A stretch of 64,000 nucleotides of DNA from contig JBBELK010000534.1 of NCBI GenBank assembly GCA_037783545.1, forward strand, positions 1 through 64,000, given 5' to 3'. Shown in pieces: positions 12,860 through 22,722 of the stretch. Every line of letters begins with the position of its first letter. The first letter of the stretch is position 1. This DNA is from Henricia sp. BOLD:AAB3569. Taxonomy: Eukaryota; Echinodermata; Asteroidea; Spinulosida; Echinasteridae. The notes beneath the pieces were generated by a model, which did not search any database, was not told the origin of the DNA, and saw only the letters and a program-made list of their open reading frames with translations. The position numbers and the translations under genes are program-made.

Positions 12860-15493
12860 AAACGGGCTATATTTGGGTTAGGAGTCATTTCTAAGACATT
12901 TTCAAAAAAGTTACTTTTTAGCCAACTTTGAGGAAATGGCTGGACTAACCCTTATAATTTTTTTAAATTTTTAGTCAAATATTTCAGGATTCAGATTTTC
13001 TTCAAATTACAGGAAATGTTGCTTAGAGCCCATAGATGATATTCCTTCAATTTGACCTTGACTGCTCATCCAGGAAATTAAATATGAAATTTGTAAAAAT
13101 TGAAATTTTGGTGAAAAAGTTTGATTTTTTTGCAAATATTTCTATTTTCATTAGAAATTTGCTTGGAACGCTGCTGAAATAGTTCCAAACGGGCTAAATT
13201 TTGGTTAGGAGTCATTTCTAGGACATTTTCAAAAAAGTAAATTTTTAACCAACTTTGAGGAAATTGCTGGACTAACCCCTTATGATTCTTTTAATTTTTA
13301 GCCAAAAATTTCAGGATTCAGATTTTCTTCAAAATTACAGGAAATGTTGCTTAGAGCCCATAGATGATATTCCTTCAATTTGACCTTGACTGCTCATCCA
13401 GGAAATGAAATATTAAATTTGTAAAAAAATCAAATTTGGTGAAAAAGTTTGAATTTTTTGCAAATATTTCTATTTTCATTAGAAATTAGCTTGGAACGCT
13501 GCTGAAATAGGTTCCAAACGGGCTAAATTTTGGTTAGGAGTCATTTCTAGGAAATTTTCAAGAAAGTTAATTTTTAGCCAACTTTGAGGAAAATTGCTGG
13601 ACTAACCCCTTATGATTTTTTTAATTTTTAGCAAAAAATTTCAGGATTCAGATTTTCTTCACAATTACAGGAAATGTTGCTTAGAGCCCATAGATGATAT
13701 TCCTTCAATTTGACCTTGACTGCTCATCCAGGAAATGAAATATGAAATTTTGTAAAAAAATCAAATTTTGGTGAAAAAGTTTGAATTTTTTGCAAATATT
13801 TCCATTTTATTAGAAATTAGCTTGGAACGCTGCTGAAATAGGTTCCAAACGGGCTATATTTTGGTTAGGAGTCATATCTGAGACATTTTCAAAAAAGTAA
13901 ATTTTTAGCCAACTTTTAGGAAAATTGCTGGACTAACTCCTTATGATTTTGTTTTATTTTTAGCAAAAATTTAAGGATTTAGATTTTCTTCAAAATTACA
14001 GGAAATGTTGCTTAGAGCCCATAGATGATATTCCTTCAATTTGACCTTGACTGCTCATCCAGGAAATGAAATATGAAATTTGTAAAAAATTCAAATTTTG
14101 GTGAAAAAGTTTGAATTTTTTGCAAATATTTCTATTTTCATTAGAAATTTGCTTGGAACGCTGCTGAAATAGGTTCCAAACGGGCTAAATTTTGGTTAGG
14201 AGTCATTTCTAGGACATTTCAAAAAAGTTAATTTTTAACCAACTTTGAGGAAAATTGCTGGACTAACCCCTTATGATTCTTTTAATTTTTAGCCAAAAAT
14301 TTCAGGATTCAGATTTTCTTCAAAATTACAGGAAATGTTGCTTAGAGCCCATAGATGATATTCCTTCAATTTGACCTTGACTGCTCATCCAGGAAATGAA
14401 ATATGAAATTGTAAAAAAATTCAAATTTTGGTGAAAAAGTTTGATTTTTTTGCAAATATTTCTATTTTCATTAGAAATTAGCTTGAACGCTGCTGAAATA
14501 GGTTCCAAACGGGCTAAATTTTGGTTAGGAGTCATTTCTAAGACAATTTGCAAAAAAGTCAATTTTTAGCCAACTTTGGGAAAATTGCTGGACTAACCCC
14601 TTATGATTTTTTTAATTTTTAGCCAAAAATTCAGGATTCAGATTTTCTTCAAAATTGCAGGAAATGTTGCTTAGAGCCCATAGATGATATTCCTTCAATT
14701 TGACCTTGACTGCTCATCCAGGAAATGAAATATGAAATTTGTAAAAAATTCAAATTTTGGTGAAAAAGTTTGAATTTTTTGCAAATATTTCTATTTTCAT
14801 TAGAAATTAGCTTGGAACGCTGCTGAAATAGGTTCCAAACGGGCTATATTTGGGTTAGGAGTCATTTCTAAGACATTTTCAAAAAAGTTACTTTTTAGCC
14901 ACTTTGAGGAAAATGGCTGGACTAACCCTTATAATTTTTTTAAATTTTTAGTCAAATATTTTCAGGATTCAGATTTTCTTCAAAATTACAGGAAATGTTG
15001 CTTAGAGCCCATAGATGATATTCCTTCAATTTGACCTGACTGCTCATCAGGAAATTAAATATGAAATTTGTAAAAATTGAAATTTGGTGAAAAAGTTTGA
15101 TTTTTTTGCAAATATTTCTATTTTCATTAGAAATTAGCTTGGAACGCTGCTGAAATAGGTTCCAAACGGGCTATATTTGGGTTAGGAGTCATTTCTAAGA
15201 CATTTTCAAAAAAGTTACTTTTTAGCCAACTTTGAGGAAAATGGCTGGACTAACCCTTATAATTTTTTAAATTTTTAGTCAAATATTTCAGATTCAGATT
15301 TTCTTCAAAATTACAGGAAATGTTGCTTAGAGCCCATAGATGATATTCCTTCAATTTGACCTTGACTGCTCATCCAGGAATTTAAATATGAAATTTGTAA
15401 AAAATTGAAATTTTGGTGAAAAAGTTTGATTTTTTTTGCAAATATTTCTATTTTCATTAGAAATTTGCTTGGAACGCTGCTGAAATAGGTTCC
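12860..15493. repeat. Eight-monomer block, second copy
   Basis: The order B C E D C A B B matches the block at 322-2953 and is almost the same length (2,634 versus 2,632 bp). The monomers after the two blocks differ, so the match ends here. Confidence 0.7.
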
Positions 15494-16849
15494 AAACGGG
15501 CTAAATTTGGTTAGGAGTCATTTCTAGGACATTTCAAAAAGTTAATTTTTAACCAACTTTGAGGAAAATTGCTGGACTAACCCCTTATGATTCTTTTAAT
15601 TTTAGCCAAAAATTTCAGGATTCAGATTTTCTTCAAAATTACAGGAAATGTTGCTTAGAGCCCATAGATGATATTCCTTCAATTTGACCTTGACTGCTCA
15701 TCCAGGAAATGAAATATGAAATTTGTAAAAAAATTCAAATTTTGGTGAAAAAGTTTGATTTTTTTGCAAATATTTCTATTTTCATTAGAAATTAGCTTGG
15801 AACGCTGCTGAAATAGGTTCCAAACGGGCTAAATTTTGGTTAGGAGTCATTTCTAAGACAATTTCAAAAAAGTCAATTTTTAGCCAACTTTGGGAAAATT
15901 GCTGGACTAACCCCTTATGATTTTTTTAATTTTTAGCCAAAAATTCAGGATTCAGATTTTCTTCAAAATTGCAGGAAATGTTGCTTAGAGCCCATAGATG
16001 ATATTCCTTCAATTTGACCTTGACTGCTCATCCAGGAAATGAAATATGAAATTTGTAAAAAATTCAAATTTTGGTGAAAAAGTTTGAATTTTTTGCAAAT
16101 ATTTCTATTTTCATTAGAAATTAGCTTGGAACGCTGCTGAAATAGGTTCCAAACGGGCTATATTTGGGTTAGGAGTCATTTCTAAGACATTTTCAAAAAA
16201 GTTACTTTTTAACCAACTTTGAGGAAAATTGCTGGACTAACCCCTTATGATTCTTTTAATTTTTAGCCAAAAATTTCAGGATTCAGATTTTCTTCAAAAT
16301 TACAGGAAATGTTGCTTAGAGCCCATAGATGATATTCCTTCAATTTGACCTTGACTGCTCATCCAGGAAATGAAATATGAAATTTGTAAAAAAATCAAAT
16401 TTTGGTGAAAAAGTTTGAATTTTTTTGCAAATATTTCTATTTTCATTAGAAATTAGCTTGGAACGCTGCTGAAATAGGTTCCAAACGGGCTAAATTTTGG
16501 TTAGGAGTCATTTCTAGGAAATTTTCAAGAAAGTTAATTTTTAGCCAACTTTGAGGAAAATTGCTGGACTAACCCCTTATGATTTTTTTAATTTTTAGCA
16601 AAAAATTTCAGGATTCAGATTTTCTTCACAATTACAGGAAATGTTGCTTAGAGCCCATAGATGATATTCCTTCTATTTGACCTTGACTGCTCATCCAGGA
16701 AATGAAATATGAAATTTGTAAAAAAATTCAAATTTTGGTGAAAAAGTTTGAATTTTTGGCAAAAAAAATCTTTTTTTATTAGAAAGCTGCTCCAAACGGG
16801 CTAAATTTGGGTTAGGAGTCATTAAAATGTATAAAAATGTAGGTATTTA

Positions 16850-17056
16850 TAGGTGGTTTCTTATTTATTGCCATTTTTTAACATTTATCAAAACGTGTGT
16901 GTGTGTTTAACGCCAGTGTGAACAATTTAGCATGATTACAAAAGATTAACAAGTACTTGCTGCAATAATTTGTTATAATTCCAATCTTTCTATAAATAAA
17001 ATGCTTTTTAAATTTGTACAAATTTTGTATTTTTTTCTCACATTCTTGTACATAAC
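16850..17056 (-). CDS. Possible last exon and 3' UTR of the unrecognised minus-strand gene
   Basis: The acceptor is strong on the minus strand: a pyrimidine-rich stretch, then CTTACAG, with the exon starting at 17056. The upstream exon (18036-18118) ends in phase 2. Joining gives an Arg codon and then L-C-T-R-M and a TGA stop at 17040-17038, so only six codons are added. The rest would be 3' UTR with AATAAA at 16864-16869. The alternative is that the previous exon is terminal: its unspliced continuation hits TAG immediately after the donor. Phase agreement, acceptor quality and the polyadenylation signal favour this exon, but the coding part is too short to test by composition. Confidence 0.35.
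16864..16869 (-). promoter_or_regulatory. Candidate polyadenylation signal AATAAA
   Basis: AATAAA on the minus strand, about 170 nt downstream of the proposed TGA stop of the minus-strand gene. Cleavage 10-30 nt further on would end the transcript within a few tens of bases of the satellite edge at 16824. Confidence 0.4.
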
Positions 17057-17724
17057 CTGTAAGATCAAATAAACGCTTTTGACAGTGCCATGTGATATTT
17101 TTGTATTCATGTAACGCAGAGAGAAAAGTTATTCTGGGGGAATACCACTGGTCCTCATTTCTGGTACAAATCTGCATAAGAATTTGAAAAATGATCAATG
17201 ACAATGTTGTACTTTAAACGACGAGCATTTACTGCACAGGTCCTTTTAAAGGAAAACAACAACAACAAAAGACAATGAAACAGCTATAAACAAAAATTAA
17301 TTCAAAAAGATAATTACAAGAAGACAATGTTAAATATAATTCACATTAACTTGCAAACCTCAGGTAAAAAAAAAAAAGGTTGTAGTCGAGTCCATCACAA
17401 GTCCCTGGGTCTCAATTCAAGTCACAAGCTATTCAAATGAACTCCAACAAAGGCATTCTTCAGTGTTGTCCAAGGATTTGAGAGAAGTCGGTTGTGAACA
17501 CAAGATTTGAAAGTAATTCTGGTACTATAGGGAATAAACAAGATTTGTTTTGTAAAATCAAAAAAGTAAATGACAGAGTAGCCGGTTAAATCGCCGGCAC
17601 AACACTGAATTCTTTTGTGCGTTTTCATCCTTTGCTTCTTGTTACTGGAATTGTGACAGACTTGTTATTTATTGGCTCTGGACTTGTGATAGACTCGACT
17701 ACAAACCCTGGTTTTAAACCGTTT
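17057..17724. other. Putative intron, no recognised content
   Basis: Lies between the proposed terminal exon and a SINE remnant. The open frames here (16878-17204 and 17422-17628, minus) have no recognisable motif or protein-like composition. Contains short A-rich tracts only. Confidence 0.4.
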
Positions 17725-17985
17725 GCGGTATCTGCCCCTTGAGCAAGGCACTTAACCCAAATTGCTCCATCCTTTGGAAGGGATGTAAAGCCGTAGGTTC
17801 AGTGTGTTGCGTGATGCGCTTAAAAGATCCTAGAGCTTTCGTTCGTAATAAGAGCGTGATTCTCCCCGGCGTTTTTGGCTGACTGCTGACGGTTTGTGTT
17901 AGTTGTAAAACACATTGAAATGTATGGACATATGAAATGCACTATATAAAAACAAGTCGCTCTTAATATAATAGCCCTGCCATTG
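17725..17985 (+). mobile_element. SINE fragment (body and tail)
   Basis: Contains the body motif GAGCAAGGCACTT, a TTGCTCCATCCTTTGGAAGG segment also found at 37185-37255, and a 3' end resembling GCACTATATAAAAAC. The tRNA-like head is missing or badly decayed. It lies inside an intron of the minus-strand gene, in the opposite orientation. Confidence 0.7.
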
Positions 17986-18035
17986 TGATAAGTTAACTTA
18001 ATACCCTGGTGGCTGGGTCCCATTTTACAAACTAC

Positions 18036-18118
18036 CTCTGGGGTTGCCTAGACTTGAGTTGATCTTTTTCGTCCATTTTCTCCAGGAAAAGATCCAGAAG
18101 CCGGCTGTGGCTGACAAC
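18036..18118 (-). CDS. Coding exon, unrecognised minus-strand gene (penultimate or last)
   Basis: An 83-nt exon bounded by CAACAG at the acceptor and AG|GTAGTT at the donor, starting in phase 0 as the previous exon requires. It reads V-V-S-H-S-R-L-L-D-L-F-L-E-K-M-D-E-K-D-Q followed by LKSRQPQ: a charged, probably helical segment. The acceptor follows an almost pure C tract (18134-18182 on the plus strand as G). If the donor is not used, an in-frame TAG directly follows, so the protein ends here or six codons later. The function is not recognised. Charge-rich helical composition with short phase-matched exons is common in cytoskeletal or centrosomal proteins, but that is only an impression. 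Confidence 0.65.
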
Positions 18119-18133
18119 CTGTTGATGAAAGAT

Positions 18134-18182
18134 GGGGGGGGGGGGGGGGGGGGGGGTTGGTTGGGGGGAGGGGGGGGGGAGG
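18134..18182. repeat. G-homopolymer tract (C tract on the transcribed strand)
   Basis: A run of 23 G followed by G-rich sequence with a few T and A. On the minus-strand pre-mRNA this is a C-rich tract 16 nt upstream of the acceptor of the exon at 18118, where the polypyrimidine tract belongs. The run length may be unreliable in the assembly. Confidence 0.9.
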
Positions 18183-18331
18183 TGTTGGAAAAACAGGAAT
18201 AAATGTTGTCATTCAGAAAATAGGAAAAAGTGTGTTTTAAGTTTCAGACTTTGTACTTTGAAGCAGGGGACATTTTCATGGTGCTACTAAGTACAAAAAT
18301 TTGCTTAGCACAGAATTTTGCTCAGCACAGA

Positions 18332-18414
18332 GTTGCCAGCCAAAATTGTGTGTCAAATTGTGTTCTTAGAAACAGTGGCAGAATATTATATCACATACAA
18401 TTTTGGCTGGCAAC
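18332..18414. repeat. Short inverted repeat, MITE-like
   Basis: GTTGCCAGCCAAAATTGT (18332-18349) is the reverse complement of 18397-18414. Flanking bases contain two AGCACAGA-type repeats. Probably the remnant of a small foldback element. Confidence 0.65.
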
Positions 18415-19506
18415 CCATTTTTGCATAGTTGAGTCCACCCTGAGCCTGCCCCCGAGTCTGTCACAAGTACATCCCAAGCCCGTACTAAGTTTGTCTTAAT
18501 TCTGTACCAGTTACCAGCAACAGAAGACAAACACACACAAAGAAATGCTTCTGTCGCAGTTCATTTGATTAGCTTGTGATGTGAATTAAGACCCAGGAAC
18601 TTGGAGTGGACTTCTGAAAGCTTGTGAGGTCAAGAGACCAAATGGCTTTGTTTAGACATCATGATGGTTGAAACATATTTGGTCTAACAGGTCCAGACCT
18701 CCACCATTCCGTGTCAAATCACTGAAAGGTTTTTACCCCACCCTCTCTCATTGGCCTAAAATTGGTTTCTAGGGTGGTTTTAGCAACTAAAAGTTTTGCA
18801 CGCTTTACTCTGTTTTTGAAAGTTCAGAGGACATTCCAAACCCCAAACTATGCCAAGGTCAGGGGTCACTGCCAAACACCATGATCATTATACAGTCTTA
18901 GTAAATCAATTTGTCAGATTTATAAACACACGTGGAGGTCCTGGGCTCAATTCGTGTTTGTGTAGTGTGTTTGGATTAATTTTGGGGGGGAAATTTGTCC
19001 TTTATCCAAATAATTAAATTGTACTGCTTTTGATCGTTTGAGATGTTCTGCATGTCAAGGTTGGTTGCTGAACAAAAAATGTAGGCCTATAACTGGAAAG
19101 TAAATTTTTAAAATTTGCAGGAGCGTATCCATTGCACATTTTTGAGCCCTAAGTTTTTTCCCATGGGTAGTACTGAGATTTTGATACCATATCATGTGTC
19201 ATATTTTTCTCATTACCATTTACGCTCTCGATTTGTATATTTCCAGGGATATTGTCAAAAATCCACTGAAATTTAGTAAACTAATTTATTTGGTTACATA
19301 AAGCAGTGCAGTAATCACACCAACCTTTTTGCTTCCACATCCAAATTGGAGATTGCAAATTTCCCGTTTTCTTCCCATAGATAGTATTTTGGGGGATTTG
19401 TTTTATATGATTCTAAGGATAAAACGAAAACCATTTTCTGGAAAAATCTGAACACGGTCCTATAAATGAGCCGTCAATTCCTCAATTCTTTGTTCAATGC
19501 ATGGGG
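18415..19506. other. Intron, nothing recognised
   Basis: Unique-looking AT-rich intronic sequence of the minus-strand gene. No exon with matching phase, no terminal inverted repeats and no tRNA-like boxes were seen. Confidence 0.5.
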
Positions 19507-19815
19507 TGTTATGGCCTAGCGGTCTAGTGCATCAAACTCAAGTTCCTGTGCCAGTACTAGAATGTGGGTTCGATTCCGGGCCGTGACGGGTTGTGCCCCT
19601 GAGCAAGGCACTTTACCACACTTGCTTATAATAAGGGCAGAGGCAACTTGGTTGTCTCAATGCTGACTACTAGTTAACCCTTCCAGCCCCACTCGTATCG
19701 TAAAGAGACTGGTAATTCAGGTCTTGTTTCGGTGTGAAGGGCTGGTTTCTCCGTATTATATACCTCGAGTGGCCCGTGGGCCTTGTAATGGGCGACTTGC
19801 ATAAAAAAACCAATT
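19507..19815 (+). mobile_element. SINE with tRNA-Leu-like head
   Basis: The head (19507-19590) has a TGGCCTAGCGGTCTAGTGC A-box region, a CTCAAGT anticodon-loop segment as in tRNA-Leu(CAA), and a GGGTTCGATTCC B box. The body has GAGCAAGGCACTTTACC. The tail ends near an A-rich stretch at 19802-19845. Long-variable-arm tRNA-Leu ancestry is inferred from the spacing and anticodon loop. Confidence 0.8.
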
Positions 19816-19869
19816 AATTAAAAATTAAAAAACAAAAAAATAAGAATTTTTTTAGTCAAAACGTTTTAC

Positions 19870-19944
19870 CTTTGACATGACAGTCGATTCAATCTGCTTA
19901 CACCATTGTTCATCCATTTCCTTTTCAACAATTTCTTCTTGACT
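19870..19944 (-). CDS. Coding exon, unrecognised minus-strand gene
   Basis: A 75-nt exon, phase 0 at both ends, with a good acceptor (TTAATTGTAG) and donor (AAAG|GTAAAA). It encodes 25 residues: SQEEIVEKEMDEQWCKQIES, then TVMSK. Acidic, charged and clearly protein-like, with no stop. It joins in phase to the exons at 20452-20652 and 18036-18118. No family was recognised. Confidence 0.8.
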
Positions 19945-20107
19945 CTACAATTAAGAACAGCATAATTGTAAAAACTTTATTTAGTGTATTATTTAACAAA
20001 ATTAGTTATTTCCTTTTCAGACAGTGTAGCCAATTGGTTGGCATGGATTTGCCCGGCATGGATTTGCCCCACTGCATTGTTGGAAAAAGGGAGGCAAACA
20101 CAAGATT

Positions 20108-20205
20108 GTGGTGCTCCGGCGGGATACCCAGATAACTCAGTTGGTAGAGCAATTGGCCATGTAAGCCAAGGACCTAGGTTCTAATCCCAGTCGGGGCACT
20201 GCAAT
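20108..20205 (+). mobile_element. tRNA-Thr-like sequence, probably a SINE head
   Basis: Carries an A box (TAACTCAGTTGGTAGAGC), a B box (GGTTCTAATCC) and a perfect 5-bp anticodon stem, TTGGC/GCCAA, around the 7-nt loop CATGTAA, whose centre is TGT (Thr). The 5' side has extra bases between a possible acceptor stem and the D arm, so it is not a normal tRNA gene. It lies in the intron between exons 20452-20652 and 19870-19944. Confidence 0.65.
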
Positions 20206-20451
20206 TTTCTCGTGTTTCTAAATTTATCTTTCAATTATCAATCCTGTCATATATATACCTTCAATACACACATTCTATAAATTTCTCCTCAATCATTTTC
20301 TTTATAAAAAAAAAGAAACAAAGATATAATTTCGGGCAGAATCAATTCATAGAACTTCTATTTTCCATACGAGTATGTTTTTTCCGGTTAAATGATTGAT
20401 TACAATTTTGAGACATTAGTAGTTAACCTGTATACAAGCTTCAATACGTAC

Positions 20452-20652
20452 CACAGACGTCCTTTGCTGATCTTCTTCACTGCTTGCCATAAATTCGTCT
20501 AAGTCCGAGGCGCTCATGTTGAGAATCGACGACGCGATACCTTGAGCACGACTCAGTGATCCATTCAAGCTATCTGTACTGTGGAGGGGTGGTTTATGAC
20601 ATAGCCGCTGCCTCGTGTCTTGGGCTTGTTGGACTAGATTGCTTGCAAGGAG
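20452..20652 (-). CDS. Coding exon, unrecognised minus-strand gene
   Basis: A 201-nt exon (67 codons, phase 0 at both ends). The acceptor follows a pyrimidine-rich stretch ending GCTTCAG, and the donor is GTG|GTACGT. Residues begin LLASNLVQQAQDTRQRLCHK, pass through an Ser-rich stretch (SLSRAQGIASSILNMSAS) and end with the acidic DLDEFMASSEEDQQRTSV. Sequence complexity, the absence of stops and precise splice borders make this a real exon. The open frame extends into both introns, but the extension is not protein-like. Together with the exons at 19870-19944 and 18036-18118 it codes at least 119 contiguous residues near a C-terminus. No known domain was recognised. Confidence 0.82.
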
Positions 20653-20737
20653 CTGAAGCAATGGAGAAAATAGAAAGGATAGTAATAAGGATGTTGCAAA
20701 ATAACGTGAACTGTCAACCAAAGGGTCAAAGGTTTAA

Positions 20738-21235
20738 AGGCAGTATACACGATTGGTATCTCGAAAATCAGAAATGTTCACAGATTTACGCCTAACTTAC
20801 ACAATATAAACATGATGACTGTAGAAAACTTCCCCTGAAATTGTTTTGTCTGAAGTGCTATAGTCTTTGAGAAATAAGTAAAACAATTATTTTTCGTCTC
20901 ATGAAACGAAAATTCAAGTGCCATTTCGCCCCCAAACCACTTCGCCCAAGTGCCATTTCGCCCCAAATCACTTCGTCCAAAAATTACATCGCCCAAATGC
21001 CACTTCGCCCCAAAGCCACTTCGTGCACAGGCCGTGGTTCAGGGCGAAGTGGTTTTAGGGCGAAGTGGTTTTAGGGCGAAGTGACTGTACCACAGTTTTT
21101 GACTGTTTTCTCAAAAGTTAGACGAAGTACAGCAGAGCTGATTTTTGCTCAGGTTGGTTTTAATCATGCATACCTTCAATCACACACAGCGGGATGAAAC
21201 TTTTTGTAATGGTTCACCAATCATGTATACTACCT
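20738..21235. mobile_element. TTAA-flanked MITE, family M1 (complete)
   Basis: TTAA at 20734-20737 and 21236-21239. Termini are AGGCAGTATACACGATTGG and the reverse complement of CCAATCATGTATACTACCT. The interior holds a palindromic minisatellite of TTCGCCCCAAACCACTTCG-like units. Related copies are at 38090-38577, 52381-52795 and 60880-61361. It sits in a minus-strand-gene intron. Confidence 0.88.
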
Positions 21236-21285
21236 TTAAAAGAGACGATATCATCATTGCAAAAAATTGATATTGTGATATTTAA

Positions 21286-21643
21286 AGGAGCGTGACCAGA
21301 GTTTCTGGAAAATAGTTTTCGATGTAACTTACCAATATTATCAAGTAACTCCCATACACACCTCCCATGTCCAAAAAACTCGAAAACATTCGCAATTTCT
21401 AGTAAAAAATTGAACAAAACTATCGAGTCGGCTTTTAGCGGATAAACGTTGATACTGGAAAATTAGTTTACAAATAATCGGTGGATTTTCGACGATATCC
21501 TCGGAAATATGCGGCCTAGAAGCGCGGAGTTTTAGTTTCGTAATCAGAAAAATATAACGGATGTTATGATATAAAAATCTCATGACCCATAAGGTAAGTC
21601 CCGGGGAGTTATGGGTAAAAAAAAGTGATCTGGTCACACTCCT
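21286..21643. mobile_element. TTAA-flanked MITE, family M2
   Basis: TTAA at 21282-21285 and 21644-21647. Termini are AGGAGCGTGACCAGAG and CTGGTCACACTCCT (inverted). 358 bp, with no coding content. It is only 46 bp from the M1 element to its left. Confidence 0.85.
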
Positions 21644-22009
21644 TTAATAATATTGTGTCATCAGCACAAGCCTATGACATGGTTAAATGCACACAAAGAA
21701 GTTTTTGGAAGTATAAACTGAACTTGTCATAAATTAGTGAAAGCTTGTTTTTTTCCTCGCAAAATAAACTTCACACCCGTCGCGTGCACCACATAGCATC
21801 AAACATTTAGTCTGTACATCAGACGCTATTTATGTCAAACATACAAACAGCAAATTGCTGACGAGCCTATAGGCAGTCTCCGATAATCGTACCAATTCGT
21901 TGGAAATTCGTGGCCAAATTATCACAGTGGGAGGCCCGCTTTAAAAGTCTTAATCGCAAATACGATTCGGCAAAGTGCCCAGTTTTTGCTGCAGGTAGAC
22001 TTAAAAATC
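21644..22009. other. Intron or intergenic, nothing recognised
   Basis: No supported feature. The minus-strand frame 21867-22124 is out of frame with the more protein-like reading described for 22010-22152. Confidence 0.4.
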
Positions 22010-22152
22010 TCTTGCCTATAAGTTCGCCTTGACAAGCCAAACTGAAATTTCTTGTCTGCCAAATCGAGGAAGTCGTCTGAGCGAGTGTTTCCTTCCCCAA
22101 CAGTCTGTGACGTAGGCGGTGCACCCTGAGTCGCCCAGATATCGATAGGAAA
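22010..22152 (-). CDS. Candidate upstream exon of the minus-strand gene (3' border unresolved)
   Basis: On the minus strand a pyrimidine-rich stretch ends GAGGCAG at 22153, and the sequence from 22152 is open in phase 0. It reads FPIDIWATQGAPPTSQTVGE, then GNTRSDDFLDLADKKFQFGL, then SRRTYRQEIFK. The Ser/Thr/Pro-rich to acidic composition resembles the downstream exons. The frame stays open to about 21930, but no strong GT donor is visible; the weak candidates are C|GTATTT and a GC donor. It lacks an ATG. Its link to exon 20452-20652 is inferred from strand, order and phase. Confidence 0.4.
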
Positions 22153-22654
22153 CTGCCTCGAGGCCGAAGGGGTTTGGGAAGGGGAAGTTAAAGGTCAACA
22201 TTTTCAGAGAAAAATCATGCAAATTTATGCAAACTGTCATCCAAATTTATGTTATTTGACCCAGCAAGACGTTGACCAAAACTGGATAAAAATAAACTTG
22301 AGAATTCAGCAAGAATTTAGTTGATACATTTTTGGTCATTTTAAAACTTTTTTTCGGATGTGATTTCCATGAACCCAATACTGAGCCAAAATGGGTGTGT
22401 TTCAGACCTAGGAGGCTTTATTATCAGTTGTGTAGTTTGTCAACAGCCGTATTCTACAGACAGATGCATTTTTCTTTGTCATCTACAATATTGAGAAATT
22501 TCAACTTTTCTTGTGGAATATCGCAAACGGTGGCCTGATGTACAACTTTGGAAGTAAGGTAAGAACTTTGCATGTATAATGTATATTAATTTCTTACAAG
22601 AACCAATGCCAAATATAACTTTACGCAACGGTACATGCGAAAATCCAATTTCAA
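22153..22654. other. No recognised content
   Basis: AT-rich. A possible plus-strand mini-exon (ATG at about 22535, then a GTAAG-type donor) was seen but has no partner exon. No other supported feature. Confidence 0.35.
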
Positions 22655-22722
22655 ATGAGGAAGTACAATTTGATCTCTAACCTAAGACCTTTTGTTTTAC
22701 CAACTGAGCTAATGTCATCATA
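22655..22722 (-). mobile_element. tRNA-like fragment, SINE remnant
   Basis: On the minus strand it contains TAGCTCAGTTGGTAAAAC, a clear A box. The anticodon region and B box are decayed. No SINE body follows. Confidence 0.45.

Larger units (their letters stand above)
1..16824. repeat. Satellite array, ~330 bp monomer, ~51 copies
   Basis: An uninterrupted head-to-tail array. The landmark AAACGGGCT recurs at 322, 651, 979, 1307, 1637, 1967 and so on to 16483 and 16793, with spacings of 326-334 bp. The left end is open at the window edge. The right end is a degenerate, shortened unit, and homology stops near 16824. Monomers fall into at least five classes, told apart by the sequence after the landmark (for example TAAATTTTGG versus TATATTTGGG) and by blocks such as AGTCAAATATTT versus AGCCAAAAATTT. 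Composition is strongly AT-rich with many A/T homopolymers. Short open frames on the minus strand recur only because the monomer recurs and are not genes. The array could be pericentromeric, subtelomeric or interstitial; the window does not decide. Confidence 0.97.

Noticed and set aside
97-14562. Minus-strand open frames of 60-78 residues sharing KKFKLFHQNLNF and WMSSQ peptides
   Set aside because: They lie in the satellite, recur with the monomer, and begin and end wherever single-base changes allow. They have no domains, and most monomers lack them.
322-16800. CENP-B box in the satellite (GGTTCCAAACGGGCT region)
   Set aside because: TTCC and CGGG are present but the spacing is four bases too short for the TTCG-N4-A-NN-CGGG pattern, so it is not a match.
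19507-19590. Functional tRNA-Leu gene
   Set aside because: The acceptor stem does not pair and a SINE body follows directly. It is a SINE head.
22332-22560. Plus-strand first exon ending at a GTAAG donor near 22555
   Set aside because: Only seven codons after the ATG, no downstream partner exon before the collagen gene, and no composition support.
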